Below are positions 44,412 through 52,337 of a stretch of 64,000 nucleotides of DNA, piece by piece; within the stretch, counting starts at the first letter, position 1; every line of letters starts with the position of its first letter. Source of the stretch: JASHSH01 sp036490215 (GTDB taxonomy: Bacteria > Pseudomonadota > Alphaproteobacteria > Rhodospirillales > Magnetospirillaceae). The stretch spans positions 62,001 to 126,000 of the forward strand of contig DASXEH010000095.1 in the NCBI GenBank assembly GCA_036490215.1. The letters run 5' to 3'. The notes below the pieces were generated by a model. That model saw nothing but the letters and a program-made list of their open reading frames with translations. It did not search any database and had not been told where the DNA came from. The position numbers were made by a program, and so were the translations under genes.

Positions 44412-45068
44412 TTATCGCGTTGAATCAATGGTCGGGCCGAATCGGGCCGTTACCCGACAGGTGTCGGTGACGTCTTTACCGCACAATCTGGGACGGAACC
44501 CGGTGTCCAAACATATGCGCAATTCCTCGACTTGGGTGCCGGCCGCGCAACGCAGGGCGAACATGGCCGGGTCCAGGCCCGGATTGGCATCGGCGATCAG
44601 GCGTTTGGCGGCGGCCAGGGGCAGGGAGACGGCGTGCTTGGGCCGGTCGAGCGCCTCGGGAACATGGAAAGCCGCGAAAGCGCGATCGAGCGTGTCGAAA
44701 TAGGCCGCGGCCGTCTGGGTCGTGCAGCTGCCATGCTTGTCCCATTCATGCTCGATCATCGCGCCATTGGGCATGATCGGCAGTTCGTGGGCGATCCGCT
44801 CTTTGGCAACGGGTTGCACCGCGCGGCAGAAGGCGGGCCAGGTGCCGTTCTCGTTTTGCGGCCACAGCCCGTGAACGATGAAGCCGCGCTGCTGCGCGCA
44901 TTCGTCATGCGCCGCAGGGCCGCGATGCGTCGCGCAATAGGCCGGCGACCATGACAGCGTGAGCAGATAATAGTCGAACTGTCCTGGCGGCGCGGCCTGT
45001 TGCGCTAGCGCCGCACCATCCATCGCAAAGCACAAAATCGGCACGGCCAGCCAGCGCAGAACGTTCAT
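44412..45068 (-). CDS. Secreted ribonuclease T2
   Basis: 218 residues. A signal peptide ends near GAALAQ. Both catalytic segments of the RNase T2 family are intact: CAS I FIVHGLWPQ and CAS II EHEWDKHGSC, each with its catalytic His. Six further cysteines fit disulfides of an exported enzyme. It cleaves single-stranded RNA in the periplasm or outside the cell, probably for nutrient salvage. It is monocistronic; its ATG at 45068 lies very close to the divergent TMEM165-family gene, so the two must share a compact regulatory region or the neighbour starts later than drawn. Confidence 0.93.
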   Translation of the reverse strand: MNVLRWLAVPILCFAMDGAALAQQAAPPGQFDYYLLTLSWSPAYCATHRGPAAHDECAQQRGFIVHGLWPQNENGTWPAFCRAVQPVAKERIAHELPIMPNGAMIEHEWDKHGSCTTQTAAAYFDTLDRAFAAFHVPEALDRPKHAVSLPLAAAKRLIADANPGLDPAMFALRCAAGTQVEELRICLDTGFRPRLCGKDVTDTCRVTARFGPTIDSTR

Positions 45069-45071
45069 GAG

Positions 45072-45698
45072 TTGCTCGATTGTCGATTGCCGGGGCGGCG
45101 GATATTCTGCCCGTCCTTTGACCTCACCGCGAGTCCTGTCCTGGACGCCATCCTCACCTCTCTAGGCCTCGTCTTCCTCGCCGAAATGGGCGACAAGACG
45201 CAGATTCTCGCCCTGATGCTGGCGGCACGCTTTCAGCGGCCCTGGCCGATCATCGGCGGCATGGTCGCCGCGGTATTGCTCAACCATGTGCTGGCCGTCG
45301 GCGTCGGCTTCATCGTGGCCGATCGCGTGCCGGCCGATTGGCTGCGCTGGGGCGTCGCGCTCTCTTTCATCCTCATGGCCGGCTGGCTGCTGGTGCCCGA
45401 TGCCGCGCAGCTCTCGGATCGCTGGGGCCGGCAGGGCAACGCCTTCACCGCTTCGATCGTCGCGTTCTTTATTGCGGAAATGGGCGACAAGACCCAGGTG
45501 GCCACGATCGCCCTCGCCGCGCGGTTTCACAGCATCAGCCTGGTGCTGATCGGCAGCACGGTCGGTATGGTGCTGGCCGACGCGCCGGTGATCTGGTTCG
45601 GCGAAAAGATCACACAGAAGATTCCCAGCCGCCTGCTCCGCCGCGTCTCGGCGGCGCTGTTCGCCGTCTTCGGCATCGCGGTTTTCGCGGGGTGGTAA
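45072..45698 (+). CDS. TMEM165/GDT1 (UPF0016) family cation exporter, start codon uncertain
   Basis: The family is defined by two copies of E-x-GDK-[ST] in inverted transmembrane repeats; both are here as EMGDKTQ (first near 45178, second near 45478), with six or seven membrane helices. Members export manganese (MneA) or exchange Ca/Mn for protons. The start is unclear: the frame opens at TTG 45072, another TTG is at 45087, and family homology begins near a CTG at 45141; none has a ribosome site. The first choice leaves only 3 bp to the divergent RNase T2 gene, so a later start is likely. Confidence 0.85.
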   Translation: MLDCRLPGRRIFCPSFDLTASPVLDAILTSLGLVFLAEMGDKTQILALMLAARFQRPWPIIGGMVAAVLLNHVLAVGVGFIVADRVPADWLRWGVALSFILMAGWLLVPDAAQLSDRWGRQGNAFTASIVAFFIAEMGDKTQVATIALAARFHSISLVLIGSTVGMVLADAPVIWFGEKITQKIPSRLLRRVSAALFAVFGIAVFAGW

Positions 45699-45729
45699 GG
45701 TTTTTCCAGCGCGGTTGCCAGGAGTCTGT

Positions 45730-46623
45730 TTAGCCTTCGCGCAATCCTTTGGGCGAAAATAGGATGGCGGCGGCGCGGAGTGTCGTCGTTACGCCGGTCG
45801 GTAGTTTCACCGTTACGAAATCTCCGTCGATTTTTTCGACACGAAACGACATATCTTCAATTTGGTATGTCTCGCCCAATTTTAGCTTGAGAATAGGCCC
45901 ACGTCGCAGTCCGGAATTTACCCTCGTCTGAAATCCAGTCGGCGCTGGGTCCGGAAAATCATTCTCCATAGCTTCTGCTATTCTCGTTAGCTCAAATTGT
46001 ACCTTGCCCGTTTCGGTTAAGTGATATTCGACGTCACTTATGTTCGTTGAAATACCCTTTACCCAACCAATATCTTCGAGGCGCTGAAACTTGCGCCGGT
46101 TCACGTTGCCGGCCGTGTAGCACCTATCGTTCGTAAATTGCATGGAGATCAGGACCTGACTATCCGCTTCAGTCGGGACGATCATTTCTTTCTCCAATAT
46201 GGGAGCCGGAATGGCGCCGCGCACTCGCTCCACCATCCTGATCTCGGAGTGCTCCGGCAAAAGTGACACGGCGATTGCGATTGCGCGCATCTGTGCTCCG
46301 ACTGAAGGAAAGCCACAGGACCGTGCATCTTGTTCGTCGCTGGGCAAACCTATGACGTAGACGTCACCCCTGTTAGTTCCTTTGAGAAGTGCGGCGTATT
46401 CGACGCCTGCATTTTGAATTTCGCGGAGGAGCTTTTGGAGATCATTGATTACGCCTTGCGGGGCAGTCCGCCGATCACTGCACCAAGACTTGACGCTGTC
46501 GAGACGCGTTCCGTGAACGAACTCCGCAGCCTCCGCCTGCGAAATGCCGCAAGCTTCACGCAATAAATTGTAGACATTTGTCATGGGCTGATTTGAATCG
46601 TCTGCTTCGAGGGCAAGTGACAT
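45730..46623 (-). CDS. HTH-domain protein of unknown function, AT-richer than neighbours
   Basis: 297 residues from ATG 46623 (GGAG upstream). Residues about 16-70 look like an XRE/Cro-type helix-turn-helix: LLREACGISQAEAAEFV, then RLDSVKSWCSDRRTAPQGV as recognition region. A middle part of unknown fold follows, containing a second possible winged-helix-like stretch (RRKFQRLEDIGWVKGISTN, then DVEYHLTETGKVQFEL). The end is a small beta-rich segment (LKLGETYQIEDMSFRVEKID). Base composition is visibly lower in GC than the flanks, suggesting recent acquisition. Its promoter spacer is a perfect palindrome, so it probably represses itself. I do not recognise the family. Confidence 0.8.
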   Translation of the reverse strand: MSLALEADDSNQPMTNVYNLLREACGISQAEAAEFVHGTRLDSVKSWCSDRRTAPQGVINDLQKLLREIQNAGVEYAALLKGTNRGDVYVIGLPSDEQDARSCGFPSVGAQMRAIAIAVSLLPEHSEIRMVERVRGAIPAPILEKEMIVPTEADSQVLISMQFTNDRCYTAGNVNRRKFQRLEDIGWVKGISTNISDVEYHLTETGKVQFELTRIAEAMENDFPDPAPTGFQTRVNSGLRRGPILKLKLGETYQIEDMSFRVEKIDGDFVTVKLPTGVTTTLRAAAILFSPKGLREG

Positions 46624-46671
46624 TGTAGGGCTCCATCCCAAAACGTCGGGCCAACCCCAACGCTCGCCACA

Positions 46672-46694
46672 TTTGTACACTCTGAGTGTACAAA
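46672..46694. promoter_or_regulatory. Perfect palindromic operator, 10-bp arms
   Basis: TTTGTACACT-CTG-AGTGTACAAA is an exact inverted repeat with 10-bp arms and a 3-nt centre, the size and symmetry of a homodimeric HTH repressor site. It lies between the HTH gene (start 49 bp away, minus) and ettA (ATG 41 bp away, plus). It overlaps the -10 and spacer of the HTH-gene promoter, so bound protein would block transcription. Confidence 0.8.
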
Positions 46695-46700
46695 CATCAA
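46672..46700 (-). promoter_or_regulatory. Sigma-70-type promoter of the HTH gene
   Basis: On the minus strand, TTGATG (46700-46695), a 17-nt spacer and TACAAA (46677-46672) form a good -35/-10 pair. The start site would be near 46665, giving a leader of about 42 nt to ATG 46623. The spacer and -10 coincide with the palindromic operator. Confidence 0.65.
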
Positions 46701-46734
46701 TATGATTCTTGAGAACACTAAGGAAATCAATTAG

Positions 46735-48414
46735 ATGGCTTCGTACCAGTACGTCTATGTGATGAAAGACCTCTCCAAGGTCTATCCGGGTGGCCGGGAG
46801 ATCTTGAAGGGCCTGTATCTGTCGTTCCTGCCGGGCGCCAAAATCGGCGTGCTGGGCGTCAACGGCGCCGGTAAGTCGACGGTGCTGAAGATCATGGCCG
46901 GCATCGACAAGGAATTCAGCGGCGAGGCCTGGGCGGCCGAAGGGGCGAAGATCGGCTATCTGGAGCAGGAGCCGATGCTCGACGAGACGCTCGACGTCAT
47001 GGGCAATGTCATGCTCGGCGTGGCGGAAACCAAAGCGTTGCTCGATCGCTTCGAAGCCGTCTCGGCGAAGTTCGCCGAGGAAATGTCCGATGACGAGATG
47101 ACGGCGCTGTTGGCCGAGCAGGCCGAGCTGCAGGAAAAGATCGATCATCTCGGCGCTTGGGAACTGACGCGTCAGGTCGAGATCGCCATGGACGCGCTGC
47201 GCTGCCCGTCCGGCGACGCGAAGGTCGACAAACTGTCGGGTGGCGAGCGCCGCCGCATCGCGCTCTGCCGCCTGTTGCTGTCCAAGCCCGATCTGCTGCT
47301 GCTCGACGAACCGACCAACCACTTGGACGCGGAATCCGTGGCCTGGCTCGAACAGCATCTGCGCGAATACACGGGCACGGTGGTGATCGTCACCCACGAC
47401 CGCTACTTCCTCGATAACGTCACCGGCTGGATCCTCGAACTCGACCGCGGCAAGGGCATCCCCTACGAAGGGAATTATTCGTCCTGGCTCGAGCAGAAGC
47501 AGAAGCGCCTCGAACAGGAAGAGCGCGAAGAATCGGCCCGCCAGCGCACGATCAAGGAAGAGCTGGAATGGGTGCGCTCAAGCCCGCGCGCCCGTCAGGC
47601 CAAGAGCAAGGCGCGTATCACCGCCTTCGATAACCTGGTGGCGCAGTCCGAGAATCGTCAGGACGGCACGGCCCAGATCATCATTCCGCCCGGCCCGCGC
47701 CTCGGCAATCTCGTGATCGAGGCCAAGGACCTGAAGAAGGGTTATGGCGACCGGCTGCTGATCGAGGACCTGTCGTTCAAATTGCCGCCGGGCGGCATCG
47801 TCGGTGTGATCGGCCCCAATGGCGCCGGCAAAACCACACTGTTCCGCATGATCACCGGCCAGGAAAAGCCCGATGGCGGCACCTTCGTCGTCGGCGATTC
47901 GGTGAAGCTCGGCTATGTCGATCAATCGCGCGACAGCCTGACCTCGACCAACACGGTCTGGGAAGAAATCGCGGGGGGCAAGGACGAGGTCGAAGTCGGC
48001 AAGCGCAAGATGCCCAGCCGCGCCTTCGTCTCGCAGTTCAACTTCAAGGGCGCCGATCAGCAGAAGAAGGTGGGCCAGCTCTCGGGCGGTGAACGCAACC
48101 GCGTCCATCTCGCGAAGATGCTGAAGGCCGGCACCAATGTCATCCTGCTCGACGAACCGACCAACGATTTGGACGTGGAAACGCTGCGCGCGTTGGAAGA
48201 GGCCTTGGTCGAATTCCCCGGTTGCGCCGTGGTCATCTCGCATGATCGCTGGTTCCTCGACCGTATCGCCACGCATATCGTCGCCTTCGAGGGCGATTCG
48301 CATGTCGAGTGGTTCGAGGGCAATTACGGCGACTACGAGGCGGACAAAAAGCGCCGCCTGGGCGCCGATGCCGACACACCGCACCGCATCAAGTACAAGC
48401 CGCTGACGCGGTAG
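46735..48414 (+). CDS. ettA: Energy-dependent translational throttle protein (ABC-F ATPase)
   Basis: 559 residues, close to E. coli EttA (555). Two ABC-F nucleotide-binding domains: first Walker A GVNGAGKST, signature LSGGERRR, Walker B LLLLDEPTNHLD; second GPNGAGKTT, LSGGERNR, VILLDEPTNDLD. The P-site tRNA-interaction linker lies between them (about 240-320, Glu/Arg-rich), and an arm insertion is present in domain 1 near 95-135. It binds the ribosomal E site and gates the first elongation steps according to ATP/ADP ratio. The start follows AAGGA by 10 nt and lies 41 bp from the palindromic operator. Confidence 0.96.
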   Translation: MASYQYVYVMKDLSKVYPGGREILKGLYLSFLPGAKIGVLGVNGAGKSTVLKIMAGIDKEFSGEAWAAEGAKIGYLEQEPMLDETLDVMGNVMLGVAETKALLDRFEAVSAKFAEEMSDDEMTALLAEQAELQEKIDHLGAWELTRQVEIAMDALRCPSGDAKVDKLSGGERRRIALCRLLLSKPDLLLLDEPTNHLDAESVAWLEQHLREYTGTVVIVTHDRYFLDNVTGWILELDRGKGIPYEGNYSSWLEQKQKRLEQEEREESARQRTIKEELEWVRSSPRARQAKSKARITAFDNLVAQSENRQDGTAQIIIPPGPRLGNLVIEAKDLKKGYGDRLLIEDLSFKLPPGGIVGVIGPNGAGKTTLFRMITGQEKPDGGTFVVGDSVKLGYVDQSRDSLTSTNTVWEEIAGGKDEVEVGKRKMPSRAFVSQFNFKGADQQKKVGQLSGGERNRVHLAKMLKAGTNVILLDEPTNDLDVETLRALEEALVEFPGCAVVISHDRWFLDRIATHIVAFEGDSHVEWFEGNYGDYEADKKRRLGADADTPHRIKYKPLTR

Positions 48415-48740
48415 CTATCAACCATTGAACCGTCATGCCCGGCCTTGTGCCGGGCATCCACGCCTTCTTGGTATTTCCAAAAGAAAGTTTCACCACGAAG
48501 GCACGAAGGAAAAGGAAGGCGTTTTTCGCCTCATTGCGAGGAGCACCGCGACGAAGCAATCCATTTCTTGTTCGAAAATATTCCGGATTGCTTCGCTGCG
48601 CTCGCAATGACAACGAAACAAGACGTGGATGCCCGGCACAAGGCCGGGCATGACGGCAATTTAAATAGATGGCCGGGAAACGGCTCTGGACCCCGGATAA
48701 CGCTGCGCGTTTCCGGGGTGACGAATAACTCAGTTATTCG
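48415..48740. other. Intergenic space between ettA and mlaC, filled by repeats
   Basis: This 326-bp region between convergent genes carries the composite repeat at 48431-48655. A further small inverted repeat occurs near 48725-48745 (GTGACGAATAACTCAGTTATTCGTCAC), which places a 12-bp-arm hairpin at the mlaC stop and could terminate transcription. No gene was found. Confidence 0.7.
48431..48655. repeat. Nested palindromic composite with 32-bp perfect terminal inverted repeats
   Basis: The outer arms 48431-48462 and 48624-48655 are exact 32-bp reverse complements of the GCCCGGCCTTGTGCCGGGC family. Inside is a CACGAAGGCACGAAGG word (from about 48496) and a second palindrome pair, TCATTGCGAGGAGCACCGCG...GAAGCAATCC against GGATTGCTTCG...CTCGCAATGA (about 48530-48610). 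The inner palindrome also occurs alone at 52256-52332. Thus independent repeat units are stacked one inside another. Confidence 0.85.
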
Positions 48741-48745
48741 TCACT
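48718..48745 (-). terminator. Hairpin at the mlaC 3' end
   Basis: GTGACGAATAACT and AGTTATTCGTCAC form a 13-bp inverted repeat around a short centre, overlapping the mlaC stop codon. It is read as a minus-strand hairpin immediately at the end of the gene. There is no T run, so intrinsic termination is uncertain. Confidence 0.5.
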
Positions 48746-49376
48746 TCCCCGCGCGCAGTTCCTCGATCTTCCTGTGCATGGTGGCGAGCAGCGATTCGAC
48801 TGTGCCGCCGCTCGACTGGATGGCCGAGGCGAAATCCTGGCGCTGGGTCAGCGCCATGCTGACGCCTTCGACCAGGATGTCGGTGATCTTCCAAGCGCCG
48901 TCGACCTTGTGGATGCGCCAGCCCAGATGCAGCGGTTCGCCCTGGGCGCGCTTCACCAGTGAATCGACGACCCAATATCCCTCGTCGGCCGGCGACGAGC
49001 CTTCGATTTCGAAGGAGACACCGCTGTAGTCCTTGAAGCGGGTCGACCAGGTCAGCACGGTGAAGTCCTCGAAGGATTCGATGAAATCCTTCTGCTGCGT
49101 CGGCGATGCGGTCTTCCAATGGCGGCCCAGCACGAACTTGCCAACCTCGGGAATGTCGAAGGCCTGAACGAACAAGTCTTTGAACCGGTCGGCGCGATCC
49201 TTGTCGCTGAGGTTCTTGTCATTGACCAGAACCAGCGCCTTATCGGCCATGCCGTGGATGAAATTCTGGGCATCGTTGGCGGTGGCGGCGTCATCGGCGC
49301 GCGCACCGGCAATGCCCAGGCACAGAGCGGCGCAGAAAGTAAAAGCCGCGAATGCGCGGCGCGACAGCACGGTCAT
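48741..49376 (-). CDS. mlaC: MlaC/Ttg2D-family periplasmic phospholipid-binding protein
   Basis: 211 residues with a signal peptide (about 1-27, cleavage near GARADD). The MlaC fold is seen in LVNDKNLSDKDRADRFKDLF, FDIPEVGKFVLGRHWKTA, and WRIHKVDGAWKITDILVEGVSM. It shuttles phospholipids across the periplasm between the MlaA outer membrane complex and the MlaFEDB transporter. It is encoded 33 bp after mlaA on the same strand; mlaFED are elsewhere. A hopanoid-associated HpnM paralogue is an alternative, but the mlaA neighbour favours MlaC. Confidence 0.92.
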   Translation of the reverse strand: MTVLSRRAFAAFTFCAALCLGIAGARADDAATANDAQNFIHGMADKALVLVNDKNLSDKDRADRFKDLFVQAFDIPEVGKFVLGRHWKTASPTQQKDFIESFEDFTVLTWSTRFKDYSGVSFEIEGSSPADEGYWVVDSLVKRAQGEPLHLGWRIHKVDGAWKITDILVEGVSMALTQRQDFASAIQSSGGTVESLLATMHRKIEELRAGK

Positions 49377-49409
49377 ACGTCTCTTCCTCGTGGTTTCCGG
49401 TCCGCCCGG

Positions 49410-50216
49410 TTACTTCATCGGGTTCGTGGTGGGCGCGTAATCGGGCCGACGCCGATCATTCGCCACCTCGATGTCATCCTTGCCCGCCCGGATCAAAGCC
49501 TCGCGGCGCTGCCGGCTCAGGCTGCGCATGGCGGCATAGTAGTCAAGCGAGGTGCGGCGGAGATCGTCCAGGAAGTCCATATAGGCTTCGTCCTTGGAGA
49601 CGGCATCGACACCGAAGCGCGCCCAACTGACCCAATTCAGATTGTGGTCGGTCAAATACCAGCTCCACGGATCGGCGACCAGATCGACGCCCATGCCGAC
49701 ACCGTCGCGCGCGCTCGACGGGCCGAAGAACGGCAGAACCAGATACGGCCCGCTTTCCACGCCCCACACGCCCAGCGTCTGGCCGAAATCGGCCTCGTGG
49801 CTGTGAATGCCCAGCGGCGTGGCCACATCCATGATGCCGAACACGCCGAAGGTGGTGTTGAGCGCAAACCGTTCGACGGCTTTGCACGCCAGCGATGAAT
49901 TCCCCTGCAGGACGTCGTTGAGGAACACAACCGGCTCATCGAGGTTGGACAGGAAATCCGAGACGCGATCACGGCCGAAGGGCGGGACTGTGTAGCGATA
50001 CCCGCGCGCAATCGGATCGAGGAAATAGGTCTCGGCCTTCGTATTGAAATCGAAGATCGCCCGGTTGGTGGGTTCGAGCGGATCGTTGGTCTGCTTGAAC
50101 TCGGCGACGGCATCCGGATCACTGGCCGGCGGCTCATCTGCACACCCGGCAATGGCCAAGACCGCCGAGACCGCAGTCCAGCGTAACGCGCGTTTAACGA
50201 TGGTCATCGACTGCAT
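49410..50216 (-). CDS. mlaA: MlaA/VacJ-family outer membrane lipoprotein
   Basis: About 268 residues. The signal peptide ends in lipobox LAIAGC, so the mature protein begins with a lipidated Cys. Family motifs are present: DPLEPTNRAIFDFN, DRVSDFLSNLDEPVVFLNDVLQG, FGVFGIMDVATPLGI and FGQTLGVWGVESGPYLVLPFFGPSSARDG in order. MlaA removes phospholipids from the outer leaflet of the outer membrane and passes them to MlaC, the next gene. The start could be ATG 50216 or ATG 50207; neither has a strong ribosome site. Confidence 0.93.
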   Translation of the reverse strand: MQSMTIVKRALRWTAVSAVLAIAGCADEPPASDPDAVAEFKQTNDPLEPTNRAIFDFNTKAETYFLDPIARGYRYTVPPFGRDRVSDFLSNLDEPVVFLNDVLQGNSSLACKAVERFALNTTFGVFGIMDVATPLGIHSHEADFGQTLGVWGVESGPYLVLPFFGPSSARDGVGMGVDLVADPWSWYLTDHNLNWVSWARFGVDAVSKDEAYMDFLDDLRRTSLDYYAAMRSLSRQRREALIRAGKDDIEVANDRRRPDYAPTTNPMK

Positions 50217-50435
50217 GGCGGTTCCGAAGATCCGTCCCCAAGGCTCAACCGAGTTGATCGTATGAAGCAACTACTCTTGGCCAAGCCTTTGGCCCCAGAT
50301 GGTTTTCGTTAACATATGCGCGCCTAAAAGACTAGAGGCATAGGCGGGTGAGCCTGCCGTTTTTTATCAAGGGGCGCGGTTGCGCCGAGTCAACCGCTAG
50401 CCTACGGTAAGCCGCGCGAACGAAAGGACAATGGC

Positions 50436-52250
50436 GTGAAAACGCGCGAGCGGAGTTTCGACCGGGGTGCCGTCATTTTTCGCGAAGGCGAAGTGGGTGA
50501 CGCCCTGTTTCTGGTCGAGTCCGGGCGCGTCGAACTCGAAAAGGCGGGCGCGGACGGCAATCCGGTCGCCGTGGCCGTTATCGGCCCCTATGAGCTCCTC
50601 GGCGAGATGGGGGCGGTCGATGGTGCGCCGCATGGCGTAACCGCCCGGGCGGTCGAAGCCTGTAAGGTTCGCGCAATCCCACGGAAAGAATTCAAGGCCT
50701 GGCTCCAGCAGGAGCCCGATGTCGCCGCCCATGTGATCAGCACCTTGGTCGGGCGGTTGCGCGCGGCCGATGCGCTGATCGCCGGCCAGCGGCAAAGTGG
50801 CGGCGGCGGGGCACTGGTGGTGGCGGGATCGACCATGCCGGCCCTGGCGCCCGGCGGCGGCTTGTTCGGCGCTTTGGCGTCATGGTTTCGCAGCCGCAAG
50901 ACCAAGGGCGAAGGCGGCGGCCCCCTGGCCGAATCCGAAGCGCCGTTCCGCGTCGGCTTGGCGGCGCTCAACAACGATGTCGATGCCGCCTGGACGCGCG
51001 CCCTGGCCGGAACACTGGAGAACCGGGCCGGCGTTGCCGTGAGGGTGCTGGAAACCCCGGTCCTCGCGCCCAACGGCATCGATCAGACGGCGGTCTATGC
51101 AGCCGCCCTGCGCGGACGCCAGGCCCTGGGCGCGGCCGGCGGCGATCTCGATCTGCTGATCTGGGGCGATGTCCACGACCAGGGCTTCTCGCTCTGGTTC
51201 ACGGCGGCCACGATGGGCCCCGGCGACGAAGACCGGCCCGGCAGTTTCGGGCCCTATCTCCGCCTCGACCTGCCGCCGGAACTCGAACCGCCGCTGGGCG
51301 ACATTCTCTACATCGCGATCCTGGGCGCGGTCGAACCGCAGAACGAGCCGGCGGCCTTGCGCCAGCGCCGTTTGCTGCCAACCGCACTCGACATGGCCGA
51401 CGATCCGATCAAAGGGATACCCGGCTCATGGGGGCCCGTGCGCTCGCGCACCGCGCTGACCGTGTGGGCCCATGCCTGTGCGACCCGGGCGGCGATCGAC
51501 GGCGACATCCGCTGGTACGAGCGTGCACAGGTTGCCTATAAGGCGGCGTTGCAGCGCATCCCGCGCAACGAACACGGCCCCGATGAAGCGCTGCTGCGCC
51601 GGCATCTCGGCGGCGTGCTGCTGGCGCTGGGCGAAAAGAAGCAGGACCCTGCCCTGATCGAAGGCGCCGTGAATGAATTCCGCGCCGCGGTCGAATGTCT
51701 GCTCAAGACCGTCCATCCCTATGAATGGGCCGGCAACCAGAACCGTCTCGGCCAGGCGCTGTATCGGTTGGACTTGCTGACGGGGCGTGTCGAACTGCTG
51801 CGAGAGGCGGTGCTCGCATTCCAGGCGGCACTGACCATCTTCACGCGCTCGGAGGCTTCCGCACGCTGGGCCGAGGTGATGAACAATCTCGCCCAGGTGC
51901 TGCAGGTGTTCGGCGATCAGACGAAAAGCATCGATGTGCTGGAACGCGCCGTCGAGGTCAGCCGCAGCTCCGCCGATATGCGCAGCCGAGACCGCAATCC
52001 GATCGCTTGGGCGGCAACGCAGAACTCGCTGGGCTCGGCGATGTTCCTGCTCGATAAGCATCGCGGCACGGCAGAGCACCTCGAAGACGCTGCTGCGGCC
52101 TTTGCCAATGCTTTGGATGTCTATCGCGCGATGGGCGCGGGCCGTCCCGCCGCTGTCACCGAGAAGAACCTCGCGCGCGTGCGCCAGCTGATCCAGGAAC
52201 GCGGCGCGCGCAAAGTGGCCAAACCCGACTGGGCCGCCGAGAAGAAATAG
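50436..52250 (+). CDS. Cyclic-nucleotide-binding-fold domain fused to a TPR-like helical domain
   Basis: 604 residues. A CRP-like beta-barrel (1-115; RGAVIFREGEVGDALFLVESGR) has the phosphate-cassette GEM at 56-58, but the Arg that contacts the cyclic phosphate is His66 (GAPHGVTA). Residues 118-175 are Gly/Ala-rich linker. A middle domain (about 170-320) of unknown fold follows. From about 335 to 590 come TPR-like helical repeats (LLALGEKKQDPALIEGAVNEFRAAVE, NRLGQALYRLDLLTGRVELLREAV). There is no DNA-binding or catalytic domain. The start GTG 50436 has AAGGA 8 nt before it. It is likely a cytosolic scaffold or sensor; monocistronic. Confidence 0.82.
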   Translation: MKTRERSFDRGAVIFREGEVGDALFLVESGRVELEKAGADGNPVAVAVIGPYELLGEMGAVDGAPHGVTARAVEACKVRAIPRKEFKAWLQQEPDVAAHVISTLVGRLRAADALIAGQRQSGGGGALVVAGSTMPALAPGGGLFGALASWFRSRKTKGEGGGPLAESEAPFRVGLAALNNDVDAAWTRALAGTLENRAGVAVRVLETPVLAPNGIDQTAVYAAALRGRQALGAAGGDLDLLIWGDVHDQGFSLWFTAATMGPGDEDRPGSFGPYLRLDLPPELEPPLGDILYIAILGAVEPQNEPAALRQRRLLPTALDMADDPIKGIPGSWGPVRSRTALTVWAHACATRAAIDGDIRWYERAQVAYKAALQRIPRNEHGPDEALLRRHLGGVLLALGEKKQDPALIEGAVNEFRAAVECLLKTVHPYEWAGNQNRLGQALYRLDLLTGRVELLREAVLAFQAALTIFTRSEASARWAEVMNNLAQVLQVFGDQTKSIDVLERAVEVSRSSADMRSRDRNPIAWAATQNSLGSAMFLLDKHRGTAEHLEDAAAAFANALDVYRAMGAGRPAAVTEKNLARVRQLIQERGARKVAKPDWAAEKK

Positions 52251-52255
52251 TCTTT

Positions 52256-52332
52256 GTCATCGCGAGAAGCATCGCGACGACGCGATCCATGACTTTCGCG
52301 AAAATGGATTGCTTCGCGTCGTTCGCAATGAC
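52256..52332. repeat. Palindromic repeat, ATTGCGAG...GCAATCC type
   Basis: Arms 52256-52290 and 52304-52332 form an imperfect inverted repeat with the words GTCATCGCGAGAAGC...CGCGATCCAT and ATGGATTGCTTCGCGTC...GCAATGAC. It sits between two convergent genes and is the stand-alone form of the inner unit at 48530-48610. Confidence 0.8.
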
Positions 52333-52337
52333 GGTCG

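Noticed and set aside
46624..47397. Extension of the HTH gene frame into the ettA region
   Set aside because: The frame is open through the antisense strand of ettA, but the HTH gene has its own ATG, ribosome site and promoter at 46623-46700, so the upstream part is not coding.
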